A stretch of 64,000 nucleotides of DNA from Gammaproteobacteria bacterium (lineage in GTDB: Bacteria > Pseudomonadota > Gammaproteobacteria > JAABTG01). A program made the position numbers and the translations under genes. The notes below the pieces were generated by a model. It searched no databases and was not told the DNA's origin. It saw only the letters and a program-made list of their open reading frames with translations. Position 1 is the stretch's first letter; every line of letters begins with the position of its first letter. Of this stretch, positions 50,238 through 59,193 are shown piece after piece. Location of the stretch: contig JAXHLS010000002.1 of NCBI GenBank assembly GCA_034522055.1, forward strand, positions 2,685,549 to 2,749,548, in the 5' to 3' direction.

Positions 50238-50600
50238 ATGCCAGGCTTCAATCCTGAACACGGCGATTTGGTGCGCGACCTCGACGCATTCCTAAGGGAT
50301 CCGCTGGACGGGCGGTCGCCGCTCTCGTTCGCGCAGGCCGTCGTGCTGGACGAAGCCGACGCTTATCCGCAGGAACTATGCCCTCGTGACACCGCGGCGG
50401 ATGCAGGAAGTAGCCAGAACGGGCGTCCATTTCGGCAACGACCCCGACATGTCGGCGCGCGTCGTCGCCGCCTGCCGGGCGCTGATAACCAAACCGATCA
50501 TCACGAAGCTGTCCCCGAACCAGACCGACATCGCGTTGAACGTGAAGTTCTGGCCTCGAGGCCGACTGATGGCAGGTCAACAACGACAAAGGAGGCACCG
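50238..50600 (+). pseudogene. Fused remnants: possible acyl-CoA-dehydrogenase start and dihydroorotate-dehydrogenase piece
   Basis: The first 45 residues (MPGFNPEHGDLVRDLDAFLR, then VVLDEADAYPQEL) look like the start of an acyl-CoA-dehydrogenase-like protein of NRPS clusters; this is a weak call. From about 50370, in the next frame, RNYALVTPRRMQEVARTGVH and ARVVAACRALITKPIITKLS followed by PNQTDIA match the substrate-binding region of class I dihydroorotate dehydrogenases. Neither is complete. The region 50072-50237 before it has no gene. Confidence 0.45.
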
Positions 50601-50602
50601 CC

Positions 50603-50836
50603 ATGACCAATCCGTTCGACAATGAGGACGGCACGTTCCTCGTGCTCGTCAACGACGAGGGCCAGTATTCGCTCTGGCCAGAGTTCCTCGAGATCCCGGC
50701 CGGCTGGCGCGCAACGGGACCGACGGGCAGCCGCAGTGAGTGTCTGGCCTGGGTCGACGAGCACTGGACCGACATGCGGCCGCTAAGCCTTGTTCGTCAG
50801 ATGGAGCAGGACGCGAAAGACCGCGCCAGCCGTTAG
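50603..50836 (+). CDS. MbtH-family protein
   Basis: A 77-residue protein: [40 protein letters not shown], then [18 protein letters not shown]. The three conserved tryptophans and the pattern [26 protein letters not shown] define MbtH proteins, which bind NRPS adenylation domains and aid their folding or activity. A strong AAAGGAGG ribosome site lies 8 bases before the ATG. It overlaps the convergent Rieske gene by 4 bases. Confidence 0.95.
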   Translation: MTNPFDNEDGTFLVLVNDEGQYSLWPEFLEIPAGWRATGPTGSRSECLAWVDEHWTDMRPLSLVRQMEQDAKDRASR

Positions 50837-52047
50837 GACGACTGACCCGGCGGCGTCTCGCCCATCCGTTCGGCCACAGCGCGATGGAACCATTGCAGCG
50901 CCGGCTCGTTCTGTCCGTACACGAATCGAAATCCGTCCGGCGCTGCCAGGGCATTTGCGTAAGCCGCCTCGGCCATCGCATAGTCCTCGTGCGTGATCGG
51001 ACTCTCTGCATCGTCCTGCGCGAAGTAGCGCTCGACCAGCGTGTTGTCGTCCGCGACTGAACGCGTCGCATACGCCGCGATGTGGCAGGACATCGTGCCG
51101 GGTCGCGCGCCCGGAAACAGCCGGAACATACGCAAGCAGGCGTTTCCACCTTCAAGTTCGCCGGCGACGACGACGACATTCGGAAACAGGCAGTACACGG
51201 CGTTGAACGCAGGCACTGGCCACGCGCCTTCGGGCCGATCGAGGAGCGGATCGAGTGTGCGTTCGGCAAAACCCAGGCGCCAGTGTGGGCCGTAAGCATC
51301 GAAGATGGCGACGTTGCTGTGATAGGCATCGCCAATCGAGTCGCGATGCAGTACACCGAAATGATACCCCTCGCAGTACGTGTCCATAGCGAGCTTCCAG
51401 TCGGTCGCTGCCTGCAGACGGCTGTGACGGATCGGCGCCAAGTCCTCGAACTCGATGTCAACGAGTTGTGCCGCGAGGTCGCCTAGGTGCCGATCGACAT
51501 CGATCGTTGCGCCGCGCAATTGCACGAAGACGAGTCCGTGCCGCTCTGCCACGGCAACAGACACGAGCCGTCGCCCAGCCAGCACCGCGTCGTCGAAGCC
51601 AGCGCGGCCCGGCACGCCTACGAGCCGCCCGTGGAGATCGTAGGCCCAGCCATGAAACGGGCAGACCAGCTGACGGTGTCGCGAACACCGCCCCGTTTCG
51701 TTGGGGCCGAGGAGCCTCGCGCCACGATGCACGCACATGTTGAGGAACCCGCGCAGCTCGCCGTCGTCGCCGCGAACGATTGCGGCTGATGCACCGACGG
51801 CCTCGAACAACAGACAGTCACCCGGCTCGGCCACGTCGCACGAGAGTCCGGCGACGAGCGGCAACGCGCGAAACAGTCTGTCTTTTTCCCGCTCGGCCCG
51901 GGCAGGATCGATGTACACGTTGCGATCGTTCGTCATCGCCGCCGCCGCACAGTCGGTCGTACCGCCCGCGGCGAGGTGTGCCAGCAGTCGTCGCCGCATG
52001 CCAGCCGCGGTCTGCCGGCGTCGCGCCGTAGGGTTGCCGTCGTCCAT
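50833..52047 (-). CDS. Rieske non-haem iron oxygenase, alpha-subunit type
   Basis: From the methionine at 52047 ([20 protein letters not shown]) the product is 404 residues. The Rieske centre is [20 protein letters not shown], then [16 protein letters not shown] (CxH..CxxH). The catalytic iron site is in [20 protein letters not shown] (Glu, His, His); a carboxylate for the third ligand should lie near the C-terminal HEDYAMAE. These enzymes hydroxylate or oxidise small substrates using a reductase. The setting within an NRPS locus suggests tailoring of an amino acid or the peptide. No partner reductase gene is seen. The start at 52047 is uncertain; 51999 is also possible. Confidence 0.88.
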   Translation of the reverse strand: MDDGNPTARRRQTAAGMRRRLLAHLAAGGTTDCAAAAMTNDRNVYIDPARAEREKDRLFRALPLVAGLSCDVAEPGDCLLFEAVGASAAIVRGDDGELRGFLNMCVHRGARLLGPNETGRCSRHRQLVCPFHGWAYDLHGRLVGVPGRAGFDDAVLAGRRLVSVAVAERHGLVFVQLRGATIDVDRHLGDLAAQLVDIEFEDLAPIRHSRLQAATDWKLAMDTYCEGYHFGVLHRDSIGDAYHSNVAIFDAYGPHWRLGFAERTLDPLLDRPEGAWPVPAFNAVYCLFPNVVVVAGELEGGNACLRMFRLFPGARPGTMSCHIAAYATRSVADDNTLVERYFAQDDAESPITHEDYAMAEAAYANALAAPDGFRFVYGQNEPALQWFHRAVAERMGETPPGQSS

Positions 52048-52123
52048 AGTCCTGTTGACGTACCGTGTAAGCACTGCAATAGTCACAGCAAGACATCGGA
52101 TTATCAAGAATGACTAACGGCGG

Positions 52124-53308
52124 ATGACCGGGCGAGACGAGCACATACCGCCGCACGTGCCGCCGGACCGCGTCGTCGACATCGACATCTATCGCATGCC
52201 GGAGGCCGAGTGCGATCTGTATAAGGCGTGGAAGCGCTTGCAGGACGAGCACGCGTTCGACCTGTTGTGGACCACGCAGAACGGCGGCCACTGGATCGCG
52301 ACGCGGGGTCGCGACATCGCCCACGTCTACGCCGACCACGAGCACTTCTCGTCGAACATCACGATCGTGCCGCGCGAGTTCGGCGAGCGATTTCCGCTCA
52401 GGCCGACGACGCTCGACCCGCCGGCGCATCGTCCGTATCGCAAAGTGATCGCGGCCGCTTTGACGCCTGCGCGCGTCAGGGAAGCGGCGCCCATCCTCGA
52501 GACGCTGGCGCGAGAGGCAGTCGCTCGCGTGCGTGACGTAGGCCGGTGCGAGTTCGTCATCGACGTTGCGGAGTCGATCCCGGTCCGGTTGTTCCTCGCC
52601 CTGGCCGGTGTGCCCGCGTCCTCGGCCGCCGATCTGCCGCGCTATGGCGAAGCCCCCGATGCAACCGACGTACCGCTGATGCAGCGCTACGCTGACTTCT
52701 TACGACCGTACATCGTCGATCGCCGCCTGAGTCCAGGTGATGACTTACTGAGTCGACTGTCGGTCGGCGAGGTCGAGGGCCGCGCACTGTCCGAGGACGA
52801 AGCGGTCGACATCGCGACGGCGGTACTGACCGGTGGCTTCGACACGGTCGTGTCCGCCGCTGGCCTGATGATGGCGTTCCTGGCCCGGAACCCCGAACAC
52901 CGTGCCCGACTCGTCGCCGATCCCGGCGCGATCGAACGGGCCGTCGGCGAGATGCTCAGGCGCTTCCCGCTCATGACCAAGGCACGGCTCGCGAAATGCG
53001 AGCAGTACCTGCATGGCGTCGTGATCCAGGCCGGCGACATGATCGTACTGCCGCCGCTGCACGGACTCGACGACCGCGAGTTCGCGCAGCCGCTCGACGT
53101 CGACTTCGATCGCGATCCCAAACCGAGCAGTGTGTTCGGCAACGGCGTTCATCACTGCCCCGGTCACCTGCTCGCTACGGCGGAACTCCGGGCGATCATC
53201 GATGCCTGGCTCGCCGCCATACCGCAGTTTGAGGTCGACCCGGCCAGACCGCCGCGCATGCAAAGCGGCATCCTGGGCGCCATGCTCGAACTCGGGTTGC
53301 GCTGGTAG
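52124..53308 (+). CDS. Cytochrome P450 (first of a pair)
   Basis: A 394-residue bacterial P450. The I-helix has LTGGFDTVVSAAG, with the acid-alcohol pair Asp-Thr. The ExxR motif is GEMLRRFPL. The haem-binding loop is SVFGNGVHHCPGHLLATAEL with the Cys ligand (F-G-x-G-x-H-x-C-x-G). Upstream WIATRGRDIAHVYADHEHFS is typical of class I P450s. It is divergent from the Rieske gene and stops directly before the second P450. Such enzymes in NRPS loci often hydroxylate carrier-bound amino acids; the substrate is not known. No ferredoxin gene is seen in the window. Confidence 0.92.
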   Translation: MTGRDEHIPPHVPPDRVVDIDIYRMPEAECDLYKAWKRLQDEHAFDLLWTTQNGGHWIATRGRDIAHVYADHEHFSSNITIVPREFGERFPLRPTTLDPPAHRPYRKVIAAALTPARVREAAPILETLAREAVARVRDVGRCEFVIDVAESIPVRLFLALAGVPASSAADLPRYGEAPDATDVPLMQRYADFLRPYIVDRRLSPGDDLLSRLSVGEVEGRALSEDEAVDIATAVLTGGFDTVVSAAGLMMAFLARNPEHRARLVADPGAIERAVGEMLRRFPLMTKARLAKCEQYLHGVVIQAGDMIVLPPLHGLDDREFAQPLDVDFDRDPKPSSVFGNGVHHCPGHLLATAELRAIIDAWLAAIPQFEVDPARPPRMQSGILGAMLELGLRW

Positions 53309-54532
53309 ATGCCATCGATCGCCGACGACGCGGAGCCGCTGGCCACACTGGACGTCAGCGATCCCGAGCGCTTCCGTTGCGGCGGTCACTGGTCGGTGTT
53401 TGCACGCTTGCGCCGCGAGGCGCCCGTGCACTATTGCGCCAACAGCGCATACGGTCCCTACTGGTCGGTGATGCGTCACGACGACATCGTTCGGGTCGAG
53501 AAAGACCCCGCGATTTATTCGTCGCAGGGCAACATCATCATCGGTGACGTACCGCCCGAGTTCGACTGCACGCAGGCCTTCGCCACGGCCGACCCACCCG
53601 TGCACGCCCGTGAGCGCAGACCCGTCGTCCCGTGTGTATCACCGCCGAGACTCAAGGCGCTCGAGGCCGAGACGCGGGCGTGGATCGCGACGATACTCGA
53701 CGGTCTGCCGCGAGCCGAGACGTTCGACTGGGGGTGCCGGGTCGCGCGCGAGTTGACGACGCGCATGGCGGCGCGGCTGTTCGACTTTCCGCAACACGAG
53801 CGCGAGCAACTCGACCGATTGTATAAAGTGCTCGTGACGACGCCGACACCAGACGGCCTCGTCACCAGCTGGGTCGAGCGTGACGAGGCGCTCGCCGCCT
53901 ATCGCGAACGCCTACTCAGTCTCTGGCGGGCGCGTGTCGGCCAGGGCGGCCCAGACATCCTCTCGGCACTGGCGAACGACCCCGGCACGGCCAGCATGGG
54001 CGCCGACCCGATGCGCCTCGTTGGCACGGTCTCCTTGATCGCGGGCGCGAACGAGGCGGCACAGGCGGCGTTGTCCGGGTGCGTCGTCGCGTTCGATCGC
54101 TATCCCGAGCAATGGGCCAGTCTCAAGCAGGCGCCCGGGCTGATAGACAACGCCGTCGAGGAGATTGTGCGCTGGCAGTCACCGATTACGCACATGCGCC
54201 GGACGGCGACTGAAGACACGGAACTCCGCGACCAGACGATACGCGCGGGCGACAAGGTCGTGCTCTGGTATTGCTCGGCGAACCGCGACGAGACGGTCTT
54301 CGATGACGGCGACCAACTCCGGGTCGATCGGCCGAACGCGCGCCGCCACCTGGGTTATGGCTCGGGCATCCATCGCTGCTTAGGTCACCACGTCGCCCGA
54401 TTCGAGCTCGGCCTGTTGCTCGAAGCGATGCTCGTGCGTTTCGACCGCATCGAAGTCGTGGACCGGGCCGAACCCCTGGCCTCGAACTTCTCGTCGAACT
54501 ATCGCGAGGTTCGCGTGCGCGTGTTCGACTGA
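53309..54532 (+). CDS. Cytochrome P450 (second of a pair) with altered I-helix
   Basis: A 407-residue P450 whose ATG follows the stop of the first P450 without a gap. The haem loop is LGYGSGIHRCLGHHVARFEL (Cys ligand) and ExxR is EEIVRWQSP. The I-helix reads SLIAGANEAAQAAL: the usual acid-alcohol pair [DE]-T is replaced by Asn-Glu, so the normal oxygen-activation threonine is missing. This is known in some P450s with unusual chemistry. It is not a duplicate of the first P450, since they differ throughout. They are co-transcribed, so they probably act on the same product. Confidence 0.9.
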   Translation: MPSIADDAEPLATLDVSDPERFRCGGHWSVFARLRREAPVHYCANSAYGPYWSVMRHDDIVRVEKDPAIYSSQGNIIIGDVPPEFDCTQAFATADPPVHARERRPVVPCVSPPRLKALEAETRAWIATILDGLPRAETFDWGCRVARELTTRMAARLFDFPQHEREQLDRLYKVLVTTPTPDGLVTSWVERDEALAAYRERLLSLWRARVGQGGPDILSALANDPGTASMGADPMRLVGTVSLIAGANEAAQAALSGCVVAFDRYPEQWASLKQAPGLIDNAVEEIVRWQSPITHMRRTATEDTELRDQTIRAGDKVVLWYCSANRDETVFDDGDQLRVDRPNARRHLGYGSGIHRCLGHHVARFELGLLLEAMLVRFDRIEVVDRAEPLASNFSSNYREVRVRVFD

Positions 54533-55334
54533 TCAGCCGAACACCGCGAGCACGCGCTCGTCGATGCTCTCTCGCGGCCGGCCATCGACCGACGGATCAT
54601 CGAACGCCGCGTGCTGTACGCCGCCGGGCGCCGCCGTGTCGAAGCCCGCGAACACGATGACCTCGTCGGGCGTCATATTTGAGTAGTAGGACCACGCCTG
54701 CGACTCGGCAAACCGCTCCAGCTCGATCTCTGTGCACTGTTCTGGCGCATCTCGCCGGTCAATGACCTGATCGGTGACCACGAGGTCCGCTCGCATCGAG
54801 CGAGCGACTGTCGCAGAGTGCGAGCAGTGTGTCCTGCGGCGGCGGCGGCAGGCTGCGCCAGACGTTGAAGATCGCAATGCGCTCGGTCGGGTACGACGGC
54901 GCCTGATCCGGCGGCAACTGCTGCCGCACCCAGTCAGGATCCATGCCGGCCGCGAAGTCGCAGTGCACGAACCGAGCGGGTACGGTCGTTCCGTCCAGAA
55001 GATGCCTCGGTGCGTGCTCGCTGCGGCGAACGACGCCCCTGCCGAGCGTCCGGGCGACGAGGGCCGCGGTGTGCTTGATGATCAAGGCTTCGGTCTCACG
55101 CGCATGAGCGCGTCGGCCAGCCGGCGTGACGACGTCGGTCACCCGGGTCGGCCAGCTGAGGAGCTCGAAATCCTCGATCGCGAGAGTCGGTCGGCCTGTC
55201 GACGCATGTCGATCGAGAACCCGCGCGCGGTGCCCGATAAGCGGCAGGTTGTCGTGCTAGAGTTGCCGTTTGTGGAAGCGCGGACGGCCGTCACACGGCG
55301 GTCCGAGGAAACGCACCGTTGTATCGATGTCCAT
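54533..55334 (-). pseudogene. CmcJ/NvfI-family oxygenase-like gene, broken twice
   Basis: From ATG at 55334 the frame reads MDIDTTVRFLGPPCDGRPRF, then HKRQL and a TAG stop at 55257-55259. It continues HDNLPLIGHRARVLDRHAST, then IAIFNVWRSLPPPPQDTLLA and LCDSRSL. Near 54790 one extra base shifts the frame. It resumes ADLVVTDQVIDRRDAPEQCT, then SYYSNMTPDEVIVFAGFDTA and HAAFDDP, ending RPRESIDERVLAVFG. FNVWRSL, LCDxRS and YYSNMTPDEVIVF are the signature of the CmcJ/NvfI family. Members are linked to antibiotic and natural-product modification. The gene cannot give a full protein. Confidence 0.8.
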
Positions 55335-55548
55335 CACGGGCGCCCAGAGTGACCTTCTGCAGGTGTTTCTTAAACTCAAGGTGCGACTTATACTAACCAA
55401 GGAGTCTGATCGAAATTAACTTGCCATCTTTCGATCTGGCGACCACTACGGATAAGCTCGATGCGGGTATAAGAGTGACAAGCTAATTCTCGTCAGTGGC
55501 CTAACCACAACGAAGCGCCGGCGGTACGGACGCCATGCACACGACGCC
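55335..55548. other. Intergenic region before the iron-importer operon
   Basis: AT-richer than its surroundings. TATACT (55390-55395) and TATAAG (55470-55475) could be -10 boxes. No convincing Fur box was found. A 17-base direct repeat, GACGCCATGCACACGAC, occurs twice at the start of the next gene. Confidence 0.45.
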
Positions 55549-56418
55549 ATGCACACGACGCGACGAAACTTCCTTGCCGGACTGCCGCTAGTTTTCCTGG
55601 GCTGGATTCCCGCGATCGCGGCGCACCCACGCGTCGCGAGCCTGGACTGGGCCCTCGCAGAGACCCTGCTCGCACTCGGTCATGCGCCGGTCGCCATCAT
55701 TGCGGCCAGCGACTGGCGGCGCTTCGTCATCGAACCGGCGCTCCCCGCCGCCGTCACAGACCTGGGCCTGCAGCAGGAGATTAACCTGGAGCTGCTCGCA
55801 CGCCTGCGACCCGATCTGATACTGACGTCGCCGTTCGTGCAAAGCCTCGACGACGTCCTGCCGCGCATTGCCGAAACCCATAGCCTGTCGATTTTCGAAC
55901 CGGGCCCGGTGCCGCTCGAACATCCACGCACACTGATGCGTTCGATCGCCGCGTTACTCGGCCTCGAAGCCCGCGCAGAGCACCTGCTCGCGGACGCCGA
56001 ACGCACGTTCGACGCGTGTCGCGCGAGGCTTGACCGGCTGTCGCTGCCGCCGCTCCTGATCGTGACGTTCATCGACCCGCGGCACGCGCGCGTGTATGGC
56101 GGCGCCGGCATCTTCCAGAACGTGCTCGACCGGCTGGGCCTTGCCAATGCCTGGCCGGGCGAGACGGGCTACTGGGGCTTCACGACGACGGGCATCGAGC
56201 GACTCGCGATCGATCGTCGTCTGCACCTCGTGGCGATCGGCCCCGTCCCGCCCGACATCGACAACGCGCTGTCGAAGAGCCCGCTGTGGCGTCGACTCCC
56301 GTTCGTCGTGGCCGGCCGCACGACGACCCTGCCGCCCGTGTTCATGTTTGGCGCGATGCCGGCCGCACTGCGGTTCGCCGAACTGCTAACCGCGGAACTC
56401 GAGGTTCGCTACGCGTGA
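55549..56418 (+). CDS. Iron-siderophore ABC transporter, substrate-binding protein (FhuD-like)
   Basis: A 289-residue protein with a Tat signal (TTRRNFLAGLPLVFLGWIPA) and the two-lobed periplasmic-binding fold: RVASLDWALAETLLALGHAP, then LARLRPDLILTSPF and FIDPRHARVYGGAGIFQNVL. WGFTTTGIERLAIDRRLHLV is typical of FhuD-like ferri-siderophore binders. It is first in the operon and overlaps the permease gene by 4 nt (GTGA). The ATG lies in a duplicated ATGCACACGACG motif; an earlier ATG at 55534 is also in frame. Confidence 0.9.
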   Translation: MHTTRRNFLAGLPLVFLGWIPAIAAHPRVASLDWALAETLLALGHAPVAIIAASDWRRFVIEPALPAAVTDLGLQQEINLELLARLRPDLILTSPFVQSLDDVLPRIAETHSLSIFEPGPVPLEHPRTLMRSIAALLGLEARAEHLLADAERTFDACRARLDRLSLPPLLIVTFIDPRHARVYGGAGIFQNVLDRLGLANAWPGETGYWGFTTTGIERLAIDRRLHLVAIGPVPPDIDNALSKSPLWRRLPFVVAGRTTTLPPVFMFGAMPAALRFAELLTAELEVRYA

Positions 56419-58406
56419 CCACGAGCCGAGTCAATGGGCCGCTCCTGCTCACGCTCGCCCTGGGAATACTCGGAACCGCGTCAGCCACCCTGTTGCTGGC
56501 TGGCCCGCTCACGGAGCTGCTGCAGCGCTCCGCACCAGTGGACGGCTACGACGCCGAGCGCCTCGTGCTGCTGCACTCGACGCTGCCCCGGCTCGTCATG
56601 GCGCTCCTGTGCGGTGCCGGCCTCGGCGCTTCGGGCGCCATCCTGCAGCAGGTGCTCAGAAACCCGATCGCCTCGCCGACGACGCTGGGCATCGATGCCG
56701 GTGCGCGACTCGCGCTCGCCATCGCGGCCGTGTCCATGCCGCAGCTTGTCGGTTGGGGACGTGACGTCGTCGCGCTCGTCGGCAGCGCCGTGACAACGCT
56801 GATCGTCTTCGCCGTTGTCAGGCAGCGCGGTTATACGGCGTTGTCGATCGTGCTGACCGGCCTGGTCGTCAGCCTGTATTGCGGTGCGCTGTCGTCGATC
56901 CTCGTGCTGATCGGCGACCGTTACGTGCAGAGCCTTCACATCTGGGGCTCCGGTTCGCTCAACCAGCAGAGCTGGGAGCCGAGCCTCGACCTGATGCTGC
57001 GCCTCGCTGTGCTGAGCCTGCCGATCATCGTGCTGCTGCGGCCGCTCAGTTTGCTCGACGCCGATGAACGCAGCGCGGCGACGCTCGGTGTCCCGGTGGC
57101 GAAACTGCGCGTCGCGGCTGTTGCGATCGCGGCCGCGATGGCGGCGGTCGTGACCAGCAGCGTCGGCGTGATCGGCTTCGTCGGGCTCGTCGCGCCGATC
57201 ATCGCGCGACTGTCGGGCGCCCGGCGCTTCGGCGAGCGTTTGCTGTTTTCGGCGACCACCGGGGCGTCGATCCTGCTCCTGACGGACACGCTCGTGCAAA
57301 ACGTGGCGGGATCATCGGCGCTGTTCGTACCAACGGGGGCGATTACGGCGGTGCTCGCGTCACCATTGCTGTTGCTGCTGCTGCCGAAGCTCAAGACCCA
57401 GCTGCGGCCGCCGCCGGTCTTCGTGCCGCCGAGAGCGGGTGGGCGGGCCGGCGGCTACACGATCGTGGCCGGCCTGATCGCGGCAGCCGTCGTGGCGGGC
57501 TTGGCTCTCGCGCTGGGCCGCGGGATCGACGGCACCTGGCAGCTCGCATCCGCCGCCGAATGGGCCGAGATTTGGGCCTGGCGCGTCCCTCGCTTCGCGG
57601 CCGCGGCGCTGGCCGGGGCCTTGCTCGGTGTTGCCGGCGTGATACTGCAACGCGTGACCAACAACGAAATGGCCAGCCCCGAGGTGCTCGGTGTTAGCGC
57701 CGGAGCGATCCTGGCGGTAGCCTGCGGCCTGTTCGTGTTCGGCGAGTTGGGTCGCATCGGCATGAACGTCGCGGCGGTCGCAGGCAGCCTGACGGTCCTC
57801 GGCATCATCCTCCTGATCGGCCGGCGAGCCGGTTTCGCGCCCGAGAAAGTGCTGATCGCGGGTATTGCGTTGAATGCGTTGATCGATGCGGTCGTCGGCG
57901 TGATGACGGCGGGCGGCAACCCGCAGGCGATGGTGTTGCTCGGCTGGATGAGCGGTTCCACCGGCGGCACGACCGGCGCCGAAGCGCTGCAGGCAGGTGC
58001 CGCCGTGACTTTGCTCGTGCCGCTGGCAGCGCTGATGGCGCGCTGGCTCAACCTGCTGCCGCTCGGCGGACCGCAGGCCTCGGCGCTCGGCGTTCCCGTC
58101 GTCAACGCGCGCCTGGCGTTGCTCACACTCGCGGCCGTTCTGACGGCCGTTGCGACATTTATCATTGGACCGTTGACTTTCGTGGGCCTGATGGCACCCC
58201 ATGTGGCTATGATGATGGGAATCAGACAGTCGCTACCGCTGCTCGTCGGTGCCGCCATCTGTGGCGCGAGCATCATGGCGCTGGCCGATACGCTCGCACG
58301 AACGGTCGCGTTTCCGCTGCAGCTGCCGACCGGCCTGACTGCGGCGATCGTCGGTGCGCCGTTCCTGTTGCTGCTGCTCGGCCGCAGACAGTCGGTGACG
58401 TCATGA
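56415..58406 (+). CDS. Ferri-siderophore ABC permease, fused FhuB type
   Basis: From the GTG at 56415, which overlaps the previous stop, the product is 663 residues. Two FecCD-type permease halves are fused, as in FhuB. The first contains LPRLVMALLCGAGLGASGAI, then LQQVLRNPIASPTTLGIDAG and GFVGLVAPIIARLSG. The second has VPRFAAAALAGALLGVAGVI, then LQRVTNNEMASPEVLGVSAG and FVGLMAPHVAMMMG. It is followed by the ATPase gene with a 4-nt overlap. The start at 56286 is rejected as it runs through the upstream coding region. Confidence 0.92.
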   Translation: MTTSRVNGPLLLTLALGILGTASATLLLAGPLTELLQRSAPVDGYDAERLVLLHSTLPRLVMALLCGAGLGASGAILQQVLRNPIASPTTLGIDAGARLALAIAAVSMPQLVGWGRDVVALVGSAVTTLIVFAVVRQRGYTALSIVLTGLVVSLYCGALSSILVLIGDRYVQSLHIWGSGSLNQQSWEPSLDLMLRLAVLSLPIIVLLRPLSLLDADERSAATLGVPVAKLRVAAVAIAAAMAAVVTSSVGVIGFVGLVAPIIARLSGARRFGERLLFSATTGASILLLTDTLVQNVAGSSALFVPTGAITAVLASPLLLLLLPKLKTQLRPPPVFVPPRAGGRAGGYTIVAGLIAAAVVAGLALALGRGIDGTWQLASAAEWAEIWAWRVPRFAAAALAGALLGVAGVILQRVTNNEMASPEVLGVSAGAILAVACGLFVFGELGRIGMNVAAVAGSLTVLGIILLIGRRAGFAPEKVLIAGIALNALIDAVVGVMTAGGNPQAMVLLGWMSGSTGGTTGAEALQAGAAVTLLVPLAALMARWLNLLPLGGPQASALGVPVVNARLALLTLAAVLTAVATFIIGPLTFVGLMAPHVAMMMGIRQSLPLLVGAAICGASIMALADTLARTVAFPLQLPTGLTAAIVGAPFLLLLLGRRQSVTS

Positions 58407-59182
58407 CCGCCGTGATGCAGGTGACGAATTTGCGCGTCGACATCGCCGGTAGTACGCTGCTCGAGCTTCCCGCACTCGATCTACCGGCCACGGGCGTGAC
58501 GGGGCTCGTCGGGCAGAACGGCTCGGGCAAATCCACGCTGCTCAGAATACTGGCGCGGCAGCAGTCGCCGAGCCAGGGCGATGTGCGCTACGATGGGCGG
58601 CGCCTCTCGGACTGGGGCGAGCGCGAATTCGCGCGTCGCGTTGCCTACCTGCCGCAACAGACGCCGCTCGCGGCCGGTCTGACCGCGCGCGAACTCGTCG
58701 CACTCGGTCGCTATCCCTGGCATGGCGCACTCGGACGCTTCCAGGCACAGGATGCGGCGCGCGTCGACGAGGCGCTGGTCGCGACCGAGACCGTCGGCCT
58801 TGCCGACCGCTTCGTCGACTCGCTGTCGGGCGGCGAGCGGCAGCGCGTATGGCTCGCGATGCTGCTCGCACAGAATGCGGATCTACTGCTGCTCGATGAA
58901 CCGATATCAGCGCTCGACCCGGCACATCAGACGTCCGTGCTGTCTTTGATCGGCCGTATCAGTCGTGACAAAGCGGTCGCGGTGCTGGTCGTGCTGCACG
59001 ATGTCAACCTGGCGGCGCGCTACTGCGACTATCTGATCGCACTCAAGCAGGGTCGCCTGATCGCCGCCGGCGCACCCGCTGACATCATGTCGTCCGAGCA
59101 ACTCAGCGCCGTCTACGACGTCGATATGGGCGTGTTTCCGAACCCCGACACCGACGGCGTCATCGCCTACGTGCGTACCTAG
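58403..59182 (+). CDS. Ferri-siderophore ABC transporter ATPase, FhuC type
   Basis: A 259-residue ABC ATPase: Walker A GLVGQNGSGKSTLLRIL, Q-loop VAYLPQQTPLAAGLTARELV, signature DSLSGGERQRVWLAMLLAQN, Walker B DLLLLDEPISALDP, H-switch VLVVLHDVNLAARYCDYLIA. LPQxTPLxxGLTxRELVxLGRYPWHG is the FhuC branch. It pairs with the FhuB-type permease and the NRPS gene begins 11 bases later, so product synthesis and uptake appear to be one operon. Confidence 0.93.
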   Translation: MTAVMQVTNLRVDIAGSTLLELPALDLPATGVTGLVGQNGSGKSTLLRILARQQSPSQGDVRYDGRRLSDWGEREFARRVAYLPQQTPLAAGLTARELVALGRYPWHGALGRFQAQDAARVDEALVATETVGLADRFVDSLSGGERQRVWLAMLLAQNADLLLLDEPISALDPAHQTSVLSLIGRISRDKAVAVLVVLHDVNLAARYCDYLIALKQGRLIAAGAPADIMSSEQLSAVYDVDMGVFPNPDTDGVIAYVRT

Positions 59183-59193
59183 CACTTGAGAAT

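Noticed and set aside
55335-55548. Fur box before the siderophore importer
   Set aside because: No stretch resembles GATAATGATAATCATTATC closely enough to claim.
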